This document shows positions 16,261 through 23,699 of a stretch of 36,151 nucleotides of DNA, piece after piece; within the stretch, counting starts at the first letter, position 1; each line of letters starts with the position of its first letter. The position numbers and the translations under genes are program-made. The notes below the pieces were generated by a model. That model did no database searches and was not told the origin of the DNA. It saw only the letters and a program-made list of their open reading frames with translations. Origin of the DNA: Ilumatobacter sp. (GTDB lineage Bacteria > Actinomycetota > Acidimicrobiia > Acidimicrobiales > Ilumatobacteraceae); the NCBI GenBank assembly GCA_013002175.1, contig JABDKP010000084.1, positions 1 to 36,151 of the forward strand, in the 5' to 3' direction.

Positions 16261-16758
16261 CTACCGGTCGTCGACCGGGACGCGGGACAGCGTGGCGCTG
16301 AGGTGGTGTTGGAGCGGCTGGCCGACAGCCGCCATCCGCAGCGTGTAGCGCAGCGCGTCGCCGTCGACGACGAAACTCCGTTCGACCGCGAGCACGTCCT
16401 TCGCCGAGCCACTGCGGCCGACATGGACCGACGCCAGCTCGATCGTCAGATGTGACCCGGCGACCGTCACGGTGCCCTCGTCGAGTTCGGTGATGCCGGT
16501 CGGGTGCGCGAGCACCAACTCGACGCGTCCGGGCGCGCTCATCCGCCAGTACCCGGACTCGGCGTGCAGCGGCCGCCCGTCGTCCGCTGCACGGGTGCGT
16601 TGGGAGTAGGCGAGGAACGGCTTGCCGACGTGCGCGAACGTGATCGTCTCGTGGTAGCCGAAGTCGTCGATCGTCGGGTACTCGCCCTGGCCCACGCCGT
16701 CCCAGGTGCCCAGCAGTGGGCCCAGGGCGACGATGTCCGGGTGCAGCGGCGGGCTCAT
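16261..16758 (-). CDS. Nitrobindin (heme-binding beta-barrel, FABP-like)
   Basis: 165 residues. The motif [15 protein letters not shown] near the N-terminus is the hallmark of the nitrobindin/THAP4-like family, and the C-terminal [14 protein letters not shown] holds the expected heme-ligand His. The family forms a ten-stranded barrel binding ferric heme; members, including a mycobacterial one, isomerise peroxynitrite to nitrate and bind NO. It is probably a cytosolic detoxification protein. The ATG at 16758 is six bases after TACGCT; a GTG six bases upstream (16764) lies at or before the likely transcript start and is disfavoured. It faces nudC divergently, and the two may form a small stress-response neighbourhood with mca, but that is inference. 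Confidence 0.87.
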   Translation of the reverse strand: MSPPLHPDIVALGPLLGTWDGVGQGEYPTIDDFGYHETITFAHVGKPFLAYSQRTRAADDGRPLHAESGYWRMSAPGRVELVLAHPTGITELDEGTVTVAGSHLTIELASVHVGRSGSAKDVLAVERSFVVDGDALRYTLRMAAVGQPLQHHLSATLSRVPVDDR

Positions 16759-16764
16759 CGGCAC

Positions 16765-16770
16765 AGCGTA
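16765..16770 (-). promoter_or_regulatory. -10 box of nitrobindin gene
   Basis: TACGCT, six bases before ATG 16758. Identical in sequence and spacing to the glpD box. Confidence 0.6.
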
Positions 16771-16849
16771 CGCGGTGCTCGGCGGCCGGTTCCCGGATCA
16801 GCCGGGCGGATGAGTTCGGTTCCCGTCGGCCGTGCTACGCATGGGCGCG

Positions 16850-17674
16850 ATGAGCATCGAGTTCAGCCTCGTGTCGATGAACACCGCGGTGCTGTACCAA
16901 CCGCTGAACGACGTACCGGCCGACTTCGACGGCGAGCACCGGTACGTCCACGTGATCGGCACATCGGTGTTCGTCGACGACCGGTGCGAGGACGACAGCT
17001 GGGTTCGCCACTTCGTCGGCGTCGTCGACGGGGCCGGATGGTGGGCAGTCGACGTGCCCGCCGACGTCGACGACCCGTCGTACGGCGCCGCGGTCGACCT
17101 GCGCGCCTACTTCGGCCATGCCTCGGATGCGGAGTGGCTCGCCGCCGGACGGGCGGTGCAGACGGCCCACTGGGCGCGCACGCACCGGTTCTGCGGACGG
17201 TGTTCGGCACCGACCGAACCGTCGCCGGGCGAACGCGGCTTGCGCTGCGGTGCGTGTGGCCTGGTGGCCTACCCGCGCGTCGCCCCTGCGATGATCACGC
17301 TGATCACGCGCGGCGATCGTGGCCCCGAGCAGGAGGCGCTGCTCGCCCGCGGCGCCCGTTTCCCGGTGCCGATGTATTCGTGCCTCGCCGGCTTCGTCGA
17401 GCCGGGCGAGGATCTCGAAGGTGCGGTCGTGCGCGAGGTGAAGGAGGAGGTCGGCGTCGATGTCGACGACGTGCGGTACGTCGGCAGTCAGCCGTGGCCG
17501 TTCCCGCACAGCCTGATGGTCGGGTTCCGCGCGAACTACGTCGGCGGCGAGATCGTGTGCGAGGAAGGCGAGATTCTCGACGCGAACTGGTATCGCAAGG
17601 ACGCGCTGCCGATGATCCCGCCGGACATCTCGATCGCCGGCAAGATCATCAACGCCTGGCGCGGCGAGTCGTAG
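16850..17674 (+). CDS. nudC: NADH pyrophosphatase / NAD-cap hydrolase NudC
   Basis: 274 residues: N-terminal domain ~1-110; zinc ribbon with Cys115/Cys118 and Cys133/Cys136; Nudix domain ~140-270. The Nudix box (181-203) is complete (GFVEPGEDLEGAVVREVKEE), and SQPWPFP (213-219) is the specific NudC signature downstream of it. It hydrolyses NAD(H) to NMN(H) and AMP and, in characterised members, removes NAD caps from RNA. It is cytosolic, Mg2+/Mn2+-dependent and dimeric. Start choice is uncertain: ATG 16850, ATG 16841 and GTG 16832 are all in frame. A TACGCA element (16836-16841) resembles the local -10 box and would favour 16850. The SDR gene follows after 38 bases on the same strand. Confidence 0.9.
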   Translation: MSIEFSLVSMNTAVLYQPLNDVPADFDGEHRYVHVIGTSVFVDDRCEDDSWVRHFVGVVDGAGWWAVDVPADVDDPSYGAAVDLRAYFGHASDAEWLAAGRAVQTAHWARTHRFCGRCSAPTEPSPGERGLRCGACGLVAYPRVAPAMITLITRGDRGPEQEALLARGARFPVPMYSCLAGFVEPGEDLEGAVVREVKEEVGVDVDDVRYVGSQPWPFPHSLMVGFRANYVGGEIVCEEGEILDANWYRKDALPMIPPDISIAGKIINAWRGES

Positions 17675-17700
17675 CGGCAGCGGGCTGAGCGCAGCTCGGC

Positions 17701-17706
17701 CAGACT
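17701..17706 (+). promoter_or_regulatory. Possible -10 box of SDR gene
   Basis: CAGACT, six bases before ATG 17713. The first base is off TANNNT, but the same hexamer and spacing precede the kinase gene at 29178. Confidence 0.35.
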
Positions 17707-17712
17707 GGACCG

Positions 17713-18459
17713 ATGACCGGTGTGATCGTGGTGACGGGTGGCAGTCGGGGGATCGGTGCGGCCACCTGCCGGCTGGCGGCAGAGGCGGGCTACGCCGTGG
17801 TCGTCAACTACGCGTCGGACGGGGCGGCGGCGGCCGCGGTCGTCGAGCAGTGCCGGGCGTCCGGGGCCGCCGCGCTGGCGCATCGGTGCGACGTCGCCGT
17901 CGAGTCCGAGGTCGTCGAGATGTTCGACACGGTCGAAGCGGAACTCGGCGTCGTCACCGTCCTCGTCAACAACGCGGGCATCCTCCACCGGCAGATGCGC
18001 TTCGACGAGACGACCGTCGAGCGCTGGCGAGAGGCGATCGACGTCAACGTCGTCGGCGCGTTTCTGTGTGCGCGCGAAGCGGTGCGCCGGATGTCGACGC
18101 GCCACGGTGGAGCGGGCGGGGCGATCGTCAACGTGTCGTCGGCCGCGGCCTACCTGGGCAGCCCGAACGAGTACGTCGACTACGCCGCCACGAAGGGTGC
18201 GGTCGATACGCTGACGATCGGGCTCGGCAAGGAGGTCGCCGCGGAGGGCATCCGCGTCAACGCAGTCCGGCCGGGGGTGGTCCACACCGAGATCCACGCC
18301 CGCGGTGGAGAGCCGGGCCGGGTCGACCGGGTCGCGCCGCAGGTCCCGATGCAGCGCGGAGGGCAACCCGCCGAGGTCGCCCGCACGATCCTCTGGCTCG
18401 CGTCGGACGACGCCTCCTACATCACTGCGACGACGGTCAACTGCTCGGGTGGTCGTTGA
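17713..18459 (+). CDS. Short-chain dehydrogenase/reductase (SDR)
   Basis: 248 residues, classical SDR. Cofactor motif TGGSRGIG (8-15), NNAG (after VTVLV) and catalytic Tyr/Lys in YAATK with the Ser of NVSSAAAY. The Asn-Tyr-Ala-Ser after the second beta strand (VVVNYASD) suggests NADP(H) rather than NAD. The C-terminal substrate region reads RPGVVHTEIHARGGEP, close to YgfF/glucose-1-dehydrogenase-like oxidoreductases as I recall; the substrate is not assignable. It lies 38 bases downstream of nudC. Its last 23 bases overlap the end of the convergent 106-aa gene. Confidence 0.85.
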   Translation: MTGVIVVTGGSRGIGAATCRLAAEAGYAVVVNYASDGAAAAAVVEQCRASGAAALAHRCDVAVESEVVEMFDTVEAELGVVTVLVNNAGILHRQMRFDETTVERWREAIDVNVVGAFLCAREAVRRMSTRHGGAGGAIVNVSSAAAYLGSPNEYVDYAATKGAVDTLTIGLGKEVAAEGIRVNAVRPGVVHTEIHARGGEPGRVDRVAPQVPMQRGGQPAEVARTILWLASDDASYITATTVNCSGGR

Positions 18460-18757
18460 GGAACAGCTGGGGAGCGTTCGCCTCGGGGCCGAACAACTCC
18501 AGTTGCTCCCACGTCACGGCGACGTCGCTGACGAGACTCCACCGCAACCGCCCTCGTGACCCGGGTCGTCTGATCTCGACGAACTCGGGACGCAACGAGC
18601 GCGCCGATCCGTCGGGATCGCGCAGCGTGATGCTGCCGTCCGTCGCGATCCCTGCGACCTTGCCGACGATCCACCGCCCCCTGTTGTTGCGGCGGAACCG
18701 GATCGGCTCGCCGCGACGCAGCCCGAACCGGGCGAGTACGGCGGGCGAGTTGTGCAT
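18437..18757 (-). CDS. Uncharacterised 106-aa protein, possibly SH3-like
   Basis: I do not recognise a family. 106 residues from ATG 18757, four bases after the stop of the upstream SDR gene, so probably co-translated. Residues 10-62 (LRRGEPIRFRR, GRWIVGKVAGIA, GSITLRDPDG, ARSLRPEFVEIRR) alternate short strands with basic residues, suggesting a small SH3/Tudor-like beta-barrel of the nucleic-acid-binding kind. The C-terminal third (WEQLELFGPE) is acidic and may be a helix. A longer frame upstream (to 19552) is a shadow of the SDR gene. The 3' end overlaps the convergent SDR gene by 23 bases. The coding call rests on the tight spacing and plausible composition. Confidence 0.6.
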   Translation of the reverse strand: MHNSPAVLARFGLRRGEPIRFRRNNRGRWIVGKVAGIATDGSITLRDPDGSARSLRPEFVEIRRPGSRGRLRWSLVSDVAVTWEQLELFGPEANAPQLFLNDHPSS

Positions 18758-18761
18758 CGAC

Positions 18762-19544
18762 TCAGCGACCGAGCACGGTCCGTTGCAGCTTGCGCATCCC
18801 GCCGAGCCACCGATCGGGATCGGTCGCCTTGAGCTGCATGTAGCCGGCAACCTCCGGATGCGGCAGCACGAAGAACGTCTCGGCGTCGATCGTGCGGCAC
18901 ACCGCCTCCGCGACGTCGTCGGGTTCCAGCACCTCACCGGCCGACTTGACGACGTTGCCGCCCGATTCCGCATCGTCGCCGGCGTGCAGCATCTGGGTGT
19001 TGACGCCCTGGGGGCAGAGACAGCTGACCTTGACGCCGGCGTCGCCGTACGTGACCGCCAGGTACTCGGCGAACGCAACCGCCGCGCGCTTGGTGAGCGT
19101 GTACGGACCCGACCCGATCTGGACGAGCAGCCCCGCCGCGGACGCGGTCGAGCAGAAGTAGCCGTCGCCGCGATCGAGCCAGCCGGGAAGCAGATACTTC
19201 GCGGCCCAGCGATGGGCGTGCACGTTGACCGCGAACGACAGGTCCCACTCGTCCTCGGGCGTCTCGAGGACATCGCCGCCGATGCCGACGCCGGCATTCG
19301 CAAAGAACAGGTCGATCTGCCCGAGCGCCGCGATTGCCTGCTCGACCAGGAGCCGGTTGCCCTCCTCGGTGCTGACGTCGGCGTCGAGCCCGATCGCCCC
19401 GACCAGCGTGGTGGCGACGTCGCCGGCGCCGGCGAGGTCGGCGAGCACGACCCGGGCGCCCCTGGCGTGGAATGCGCGTGCCAGCGCTTCGCCGATGCCT
19501 CGCCCGGCGCCGGTGACGACCACGCCCTTGCCGTGTAGATCCAT
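18762..19544 (-). CDS. Short-chain dehydrogenase/reductase (SDR)
   Basis: 260 residues, classical SDR: TGAGRGIG (near residues 11-18), Asp in VVLADLAG after the second strand (favouring NAD), ANAGVGIGG, and YTLTK with the active-site Tyr and Lys. The C-terminal region (CPQGVNTQMLHAGDD, then a helical tail with WLGGMRKLQRTV) resembles actinobacterial SDRs acting on lipophilic substrates, but the substrate cannot be assigned. The ATG at 19544 has TACGAT six bases upstream; a farther upstream start (19595) would begin before this promoter. It is the first gene of a two-gene unit with the 106-aa protein. Confidence 0.85.
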   Translation of the reverse strand: MDLHGKGVVVTGAGRGIGEALARAFHARGARVVLADLAGAGDVATTLVGAIGLDADVSTEEGNRLLVEQAIAALGQIDLFFANAGVGIGGDVLETPEDEWDLSFAVNVHAHRWAAKYLLPGWLDRGDGYFCSTASAAGLLVQIGSGPYTLTKRAAVAFAEYLAVTYGDAGVKVSCLCPQGVNTQMLHAGDDAESGGNVVKSAGEVLEPDDVAEAVCRTIDAETFFVLPHPEVAGYMQLKATDPDRWLGGMRKLQRTVLGR

Positions 19545-19550
19545 GTCGGC

Positions 19551-19556
19551 ATCGTA
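19551..19556 (-). promoter_or_regulatory. -10 box of SDR gene
   Basis: TACGAT, six bases before ATG 19544; leaderless arrangement. Confidence 0.55.
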
Positions 19557-19695
19557 GGGCCGGCGATCCGCCCTCGATGGGTGCCGACGTTGCACGCTGC
19601 GTGTTCTTCCGCTGTCGCACGCGTTCCGATGCGGGTCGGCGTGTTTCAGCTTCTTGAACTCCGACGCTGTGCGCGCGTCCGGCCTCGATGGCGGG

Positions 19696-19701
19696 TACGG
19701 T
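19696..19701 (+). promoter_or_regulatory. -10 box of 77-aa protein gene
   Basis: TACGGT, eight bases before ATG 19710. It supports the short start over the longer open frame from 19581. Confidence 0.45.
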
Positions 19702-19709
19702 GGTCACCG

Positions 19710-19943
19710 ATGACAGATCAGCACAGCGACACCCGCACCGAGGCCGTGATCAACGACGCCGTGTCCGTGATCGACGAGGCCCTGGCCAAGATGATGGCGC
19801 GCGAGCTGGTGTCCGGCGGCGAGGTCGCCGACCTGTTGCTGGATGTCCGGACGCTGCTGACCACCGATGTCGCTGCCGAGATGGCCGCCGATGTGGTGCC
19901 GATGATCGAGGCGATCGAGCCGGTCGCCTCCGATCTCGCCTGA
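19710..19943 (+). CDS. Uncharacterised 77-aa acidic helical protein
   Basis: I do not recognise a family. 77 residues, acidic, predicted largely helical (TEAVINDAVSVIDEALAKMMAREL, GEVADLLLDVRTLL, VVPMIEAIE), with no Cys, no membrane segment and no signal. The amphipathic spacing suggests a small helical bundle or a partner-binding protein. The ATG at 19710 is preferred because a TACGGT -10 box precedes it by eight bases; the in-frame extension to 19581 is Arg/Cys-rich and unlike the rest. It stands alone between divergent and convergent neighbours, with 165 bases upstream to the SDR gene and 40 bases to the stop of the PAP2 gene. Confidence 0.6.
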   Translation: MTDQHSDTRTEAVINDAVSVIDEALAKMMARELVSGGEVADLLLDVRTLLTTDVAAEMAADVVPMIEAIEPVASDLA

Positions 19944-19983
19944 CCGTCCTCGCCTGAACCGGCGTCTGCACCGGCGCCCGGAC

Positions 19984-20550
19984 TCAGCCCCTGACGAGTT
20001 GCGCCGCGACGCGCCTGCCGACGACGCCGAGCGCGCCGCCGACGGCCAGCCCGCCGACGACGTCGGATGCGTGGTGGATCCGAACGTAGGCACGGCTGAC
20101 CGCGACGACGCCGGCGAGCGCGCACCACACCGCCCCGAGCCGTCGGCCGTCCCACCCGGTCAGCACGGTCGCGGCGAATGCTGCGGCGCTGGCGTGACCG
20201 GACGGGAACGACGAGGTGATCGGCGCACGCACGGTGAGCCGGGCGTCGCCGGACGTCGTCGGCCGGGTGCGGTTGAACAGCCGCTTGACGCCCTGGTTGA
20301 CGATCAGGCTCTCGGCGCCGATCAGCACCGAAAGCACGACGGCCTGATCGGTCCGCCGCGTGGCGATGCCCCGGGTCAGACCGGCGAGATGCCAGATCAG
20401 GCTGAACTCTCCCAGGTGGCTGGCGGTGGTGAACAGCCGGTCGGCCGCCGCGTTGCCGCGCAGCCGTTCGAGCGTGGCGTCGACCGTGCGGTCGAACTCG
20501 TCGATCAGCGGGCCGAACGCGCCCTGGCCCGGAACGGCGTCGGCGGTCAT
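19984..20550 (-). CDS. PAP2-family membrane phosphatase
   Basis: 188 residues with the three-part PAP2 signature: KRLFNRTRP (89-97), SSFPSGHAS (113-121) and SRAYVRIHHASD (152-163, His159 and Asp163). Hydrophobic segments between them (about five) put the active site at the outer membrane face. Family members dephosphorylate lipid phosphates such as phosphatidic acid, undecaprenyl pyrophosphate or phosphatidylglycerol phosphate; the substrate here is open. Its ATG overlaps the stop of the PD-(D/E)XK gene (ATGA), so the two are translationally coupled, an odd pairing of a nuclease and a lipid phosphatase. Confidence 0.88.
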   Translation of the reverse strand: MTADAVPGQGAFGPLIDEFDRTVDATLERLRGNAAADRLFTTASHLGEFSLIWHLAGLTRGIATRRTDQAVVLSVLIGAESLIVNQGVKRLFNRTRPTTSGDARLTVRAPITSSFPSGHASAAAFAATVLTGWDGRRLGAVWCALAGVVAVSRAYVRIHHASDVVGGLAVGGALGVVGRRVAAQLVRG

Positions 20551-21437
20551 CGAGCGCCGACGGCGACCGGCTCGGCGGCGATCAGCGCCTCGTAGGCGGC
20601 GCGGGCCTCGGCCTCGGCATCGTCGGGGTTGCCGTCGAATGCGGGGCACCACTGCTGGAACGCGCAGTAGTTGCAGAGATTGCTGGTGTTCGGCCGGAAC
20701 TCGCCGGTGGTGCAGGCGCGTTCGATCGCGGTCCAGACCGCCTTGGTGCGGGTGGTGATGAACCGGACCGACTGTGCGGACGGGACGGTTTCGATCGTCT
20801 CGCCGGTCTGGAGATACATCAGCCGGATCTTGGCCGGGATGCGATCGAACACGGCATGGCACAGGAACGCGTAGAAGTGCACGCCGGCAAGGCTCTTCTG
20901 CTCGTACCGGCCCGACGGGGCGCGGCCGGTCTTGTAGTCGGTGACGACGAGGCCGCCGTGCTCGTCGAGCTCGAGCCGGTCGATGATGCCGCGCAGCGTG
21001 AGGGCCCCGACCGGGGCGGTGAGCCACAGTTCGAGGCCGATCTCACGGACGCTCGTCGGGTCTTCCATCGCGAAGTACCGCTCGGTCAGCGTGCTGCAGT
21101 CGCGCCGGAACGACGCGGCCGCATCGTCGTCGAGCCGGAGGCCGACGTAGTCGGGATGCGTGCCGTACTCGGTGAGCGCGGTGTCGAGGTCGGCCACGAG
21201 CGCATCGGGCGTGCGCTCGGCAGCCGGCCTGACGAACAGCAGCTCGAGCGCCCGGTGCACGATCGTGCCCTTCGTGGTGGCCACACCCGGCGGCTCGGGG
21301 AGCTTCTGGATGCTGCTGAACCGGAACTGCATCGGGCAGGACGTGAACGACGAGACCCGCGACGGCGAGAGGTTGAGTGGCACGGTGAACCCCGCGGCTG
21401 CCGTATTTTCGTGGCCGGTCGGGGCGACGTCACTCAT
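20547..21437 (-). CDS. RecB/Cas4-like PD-(D/E)XK nuclease with probable Fe-S cluster
   Basis: 296 residues. LSPSRVSSFTSCPMQFRF (N-terminal Cys34), GTIVHRALELL (His61), GIIDRLE (Asp153), VVTDYKTG (Asp167-Tyr-Lys169) and the C-terminal triad Cys255, Cys258, Cys264 (NLCNYCAFQQWC) give both the RecB-family nuclease core and the four-Cys Fe-S site seen in Cas4, AddB and AdnAB. It should be an exonuclease for DNA repair or recombination. No helicase domain is attached, and no CRISPR or cas genes are nearby, so it is a stand-alone member common in actinobacteria. ATG 21437 has TAGGGT seven bases upstream. It overlaps the PAP2 gene by four bases. Confidence 0.87.
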   Translation of the reverse strand: MSDVAPTGHENTAAAGFTVPLNLSPSRVSSFTSCPMQFRFSSIQKLPEPPGVATTKGTIVHRALELLFVRPAAERTPDALVADLDTALTEYGTHPDYVGLRLDDDAAASFRRDCSTLTERYFAMEDPTSVREIGLELWLTAPVGALTLRGIIDRLELDEHGGLVVTDYKTGRAPSGRYEQKSLAGVHFYAFLCHAVFDRIPAKIRLMYLQTGETIETVPSAQSVRFITTRTKAVWTAIERACTTGEFRPNTSNLCNYCAFQQWCPAFDGNPDDAEAEARAAYEALIAAEPVAVGAR

Positions 21438-21444
21438 GCGTGCA

Positions 21445-21450
21445 ACCCTA
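21445..21450 (-). promoter_or_regulatory. -10 box of PD-(D/E)XK nuclease gene
   Basis: TAGGGT, seven bases before ATG 21437. Confidence 0.5.
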
Positions 21451-21491
21451 CGCGCCGGGTGTCGCACTCGATCGGGACACCACGCCTGCGA

Positions 21492-22346
21492 TCAGTCACG
21501 GTCCGGTGTCACCGCCGCCGAGACGGCGGCCCGGATCAATTCGGCGACGCCGTCGGGGTCGATGAACGGGCTCAGATGGTTCCAGTCGGCTCGCTCGACG
21601 AACGTGCCGTGTGGCAGTTGCCCGGCGATCCGCGGCGCGACGATCGCCGGCCCCATGCCGTTGGCACCCGCGATGATCACCGTCGGCGTGGCGATGTCGG
21701 GCAGGAGGTCCCACGTGCGGTGCTGCGCGCCCTGCTCGAACGTGCGCGCCTCGTGTTCTGGCTCGCAGATCAGCCGCACGCCCTCCGGCGACGGCCGAAA
21801 GCCATGGCCCACATACAACCGCCGCACGTCGGCGTCGAACGCGCTCATCGGCGGCTTGGACCCGAAGTTGTCGAGCGCGGCTTCGAACGACGGAAAGGTC
21901 GGGCGCCGGTTGCGGGCCGCCTCGATCATCGGCGAGGCCCCTCGGGGCGAGGGGTCGACGTCGGTGGGGAAGACGATCGGCTCGAACCCGACGATCACGT
22001 CGAACAGCGCCGGGTTGCGGTGCGCGGCCATCAGCAGCGCGGTTGCTCCCATCGAGTGGCCGAACCCGACCAGTGGACGGCCGGCGCGCTCCGCGATTGC
22101 CTCGGCGGCCGCCCGTGCGTCGTCGCCGTAGCGTTCCCAGTCCACTCGCCAGTCGTCCGGGCGCGGCGTCGCGCCGTGGCCGCGATAGTCGAGCGCGTGG
22201 GACACGAATCCCGTGCTCAGCCGGTCGGCCAGCGGGAGGTAGCAGTGGGCGTGGAACCCGGTCGCATGCGACAGCAGCAGCGGTCGGCCGCTTCCGCCGA
22301 AGTCGTGGACGGCCACGTTGATCTGATCGGACGACGGGACCCGCAC
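21492..22346 (-). CDS. Alpha/beta hydrolase
   Basis: 284 residues. Oxyanion-side block LLLSHATGFHAH (24-34), nucleophile elbow GHSMG (96-100, Ser98), and a C-terminal catalytic His in DWNHLSPF. DYRGHG (53-58) is the usual pre-elbow motif. There is no signal peptide, so it is cytosolic. The reaction cannot be assigned; esterase, C-C hydrolase or lactonase are all possible. The GTG at 22346 is the start, with GATGAT, a near -10 box, six bases upstream. It is followed after 54 bases by the PD-(D/E)XK gene, which has its own promoter. Confidence 0.85.
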   Translation of the reverse strand: MRVPSSDQINVAVHDFGGSGRPLLLSHATGFHAHCYLPLADRLSTGFVSHALDYRGHGATPRPDDWRVDWERYGDDARAAAEAIAERAGRPLVGFGHSMGATALLMAAHRNPALFDVIVGFEPIVFPTDVDPSPRGASPMIEAARNRRPTFPSFEAALDNFGSKPPMSAFDADVRRLYVGHGFRPSPEGVRLICEPEHEARTFEQGAQHRTWDLLPDIATPTVIIAGANGMGPAIVAPRIAGQLPHGTFVERADWNHLSPFIDPDGVAELIRAAVSAAVTPDRD

Positions 22347-22352
22347 GCAGGC

Positions 22353-22358
22353 ATCATC
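22353..22358 (-). promoter_or_regulatory. Possible -10 box of hydrolase gene
   Basis: GATGAT, one base off TANNNT, six bases before GTG 22346. Confidence 0.35.
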
Positions 22359-22386
22359 GCAAGCGCAGCGACGCCGCGCCGAATCT

Positions 22387-22650
22387 TCAGGAGCGCCGGC
22401 GCTCGCGGGCCCGACGCCACCACATCGTCACGAGCCGGTCGAGGAGCACGCCGAGCGCGATCGCGATCGCGATCGCGGTCCAGATCCGGCTGGTGAAGTC
22501 GAAGAACAGGAACTCGATGCGCGTCCGCTCACGGTTCTGGGCGATGAAGACGGCCGTGATCGCGGCGACCGCGATCAGCAGGATGAGGAACAGGGAGGGG
22601 CCGTTGCGGCCCTCACCGTCCGGTTGACGATCCTCGTAGTCGTTGCTCAC
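22387..22650 (-). CDS. LapA-like (DUF1049) small membrane protein
   Basis: 87 residues with two membrane segments (LFLILLIAVAAITAVFIAQN and RIWTAIAIAIALGVLLDRLV) around a short loop containing TRIEFLFFDF, and a basic C-terminus (WWRRARERRRS). This is the LapA/DUF1049 plan: N-terminal helix ending in xxQN, strand ExxxFF, second helix, basic tail. In gamma-proteobacteria LapA acts with LapB in lipopolysaccharide assembly; in actinobacteria the function is unknown. GTG 22650 is the start; I see no clear promoter, and 65 bases separate it from the upstream SDR stop, so it may be read from there. Confidence 0.75.
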   Translation of the reverse strand: MSNDYEDRQPDGEGRNGPSLFLILLIAVAAITAVFIAQNRERTRIEFLFFDFTSRIWTAIAIAIALGVLLDRLVTMWWRRARERRRS

Positions 22651-22715
22651 GGACGTCAGCTTGCCAGAGATGCCGAGCGGGCGACGTCATCGCGATCGGC
22701 GGCCGGCGCCGCTGA

Positions 22716-23612
22716 TCACTGCAGCGCTTCGAGGAACATCGCCGTCTCCTCAGCGATGCTCGGTGGGACCTGGTAGCCCGTCTGGTCGGTGATCTGGTCC
22801 CAATTGTCGCGCACGCGTTCCGGCGTGAGGTCGTCGGTGTGGGTGTAGCCCGGGCATTCCGCGATGAACACCTCGGCGACGCGGCCGCCGCCGACCGAGT
22901 AGATCCGGCCGCTCGACTCGCACGACTCGTGGGCGAGGTACGTCACCAGCGGGGAGACCAACTCGGGCTGGAGCTTGTCGCCGAGTGGGCCGAGCAGGTC
23001 CTCGGTCATCCGCGTGAAGGCGAGCGGCGCGATCGCGTTCGCCTTGATGTTGTACTTGGCGCCCTCGACTGCAAGCACGTTCGTGAACCCGACGAGGCCC
23101 ATCTTCGCCGCGCCGTAGTTCGCCTGCCCGAAGTTGCCGAAGATCCCGGCCGCCGACGACGTCGACACGATCCGGCCGTACCCCTGGTCGCGCATCAGCT
23201 TCCACGCGGGGCCGGTGACGTTGAACGCGCCGCGCAGGTGGACGTCGAGAACGGGGTCGACGAGATCAGGGGTCATGTTGTGGAAGGACTTGTCGCGCAG
23301 AATGCCCGCATTGTTGATCACGATGTCGACCTTGCCGAACGCGTCGATCGCCGACTGGACGATCGCCTCGCCGCCCTCCGGTGTGGCGACCGAGTCGGTG
23401 TTGGCGACCGCCTCGCCGCCGGCTGCGACGATCTCGTCGACGGCCAGTTGGGCGGCACCCTTGTCGCTGCCGGACCCGTCGACCGCGCCGCCGAGGTCAT
23501 TGACCACGATCAGGGCACCGCGAGCCGCCATCATCAACGCATGCTGCTTGCCGAGACCACCACCCGCGCCGGTGATGATCGCAACTCTTCCGTCGAACCC
23601 GAGGTCTGCCAT
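22716..23612 (-). CDS. SDR, MFE-2-type (3R)-hydroxyacyl-CoA dehydrogenase-like
   Basis: 298 residues. Cofactor loop TGAGGGLG, then VVNDLGGAVDGSGSDKGAAQLAVDEI: the NDLGG plus long insert before AVDEI is characteristic of the dehydrogenase domain of peroxisomal multifunctional enzyme 2 and its actinobacterial relatives. NNAGILRDKSFHNM, STSSAAGIFGNFGQANYGAAK (active-site Ser, Tyr, Lys) and IAPLAFTRMTEDL complete the signature. It probably oxidises (3R)-hydroxyacyl-CoA with NAD+ in a beta-oxidation-like or steroid pathway. ATG 23612 follows TAGCGT by eight bases; the extension to 23723 lies upstream of that promoter. It is divergent from the 23700 lipoprotein gene. Confidence 0.88.
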   Translation of the reverse strand: MADLGFDGRVAIITGAGGGLGKQHALMMAARGALIVVNDLGGAVDGSGSDKGAAQLAVDEIVAAGGEAVANTDSVATPEGGEAIVQSAIDAFGKVDIVINNAGILRDKSFHNMTPDLVDPVLDVHLRGAFNVTGPAWKLMRDQGYGRIVSTSSAAGIFGNFGQANYGAAKMGLVGFTNVLAVEGAKYNIKANAIAPLAFTRMTEDLLGPLGDKLQPELVSPLVTYLAHESCESSGRIYSVGGGRVAEVFIAECPGYTHTDDLTPERVRDNWDQITDQTGYQVPPSIAEETAMFLEALQ

Positions 23613-23620
23613 GGCGCCAG

Positions 23621-23626
23621 ACGCTA
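23621..23626 (-). promoter_or_regulatory. -10 box of MFE-2-type SDR gene
   Basis: TAGCGT, eight bases before ATG 23612. Confidence 0.45.
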
Positions 23627-23699
23627 CCGGCGCGCCCGCCCGGCCGGAAATTGCCGGTCGATGCGGGCGTCGGGCGGGCGGAGCGGCTTTGATGGTGTG

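Noticed and set aside
20547-21437. Cas4 of a CRISPR system.
   Set aside because: The Cys-rich PD-(D/E)XK protein resembles Cas4, but I find no repeat-spacer array or other cas gene in the window; stand-alone RecB-like nucleases are common in actinobacteria.
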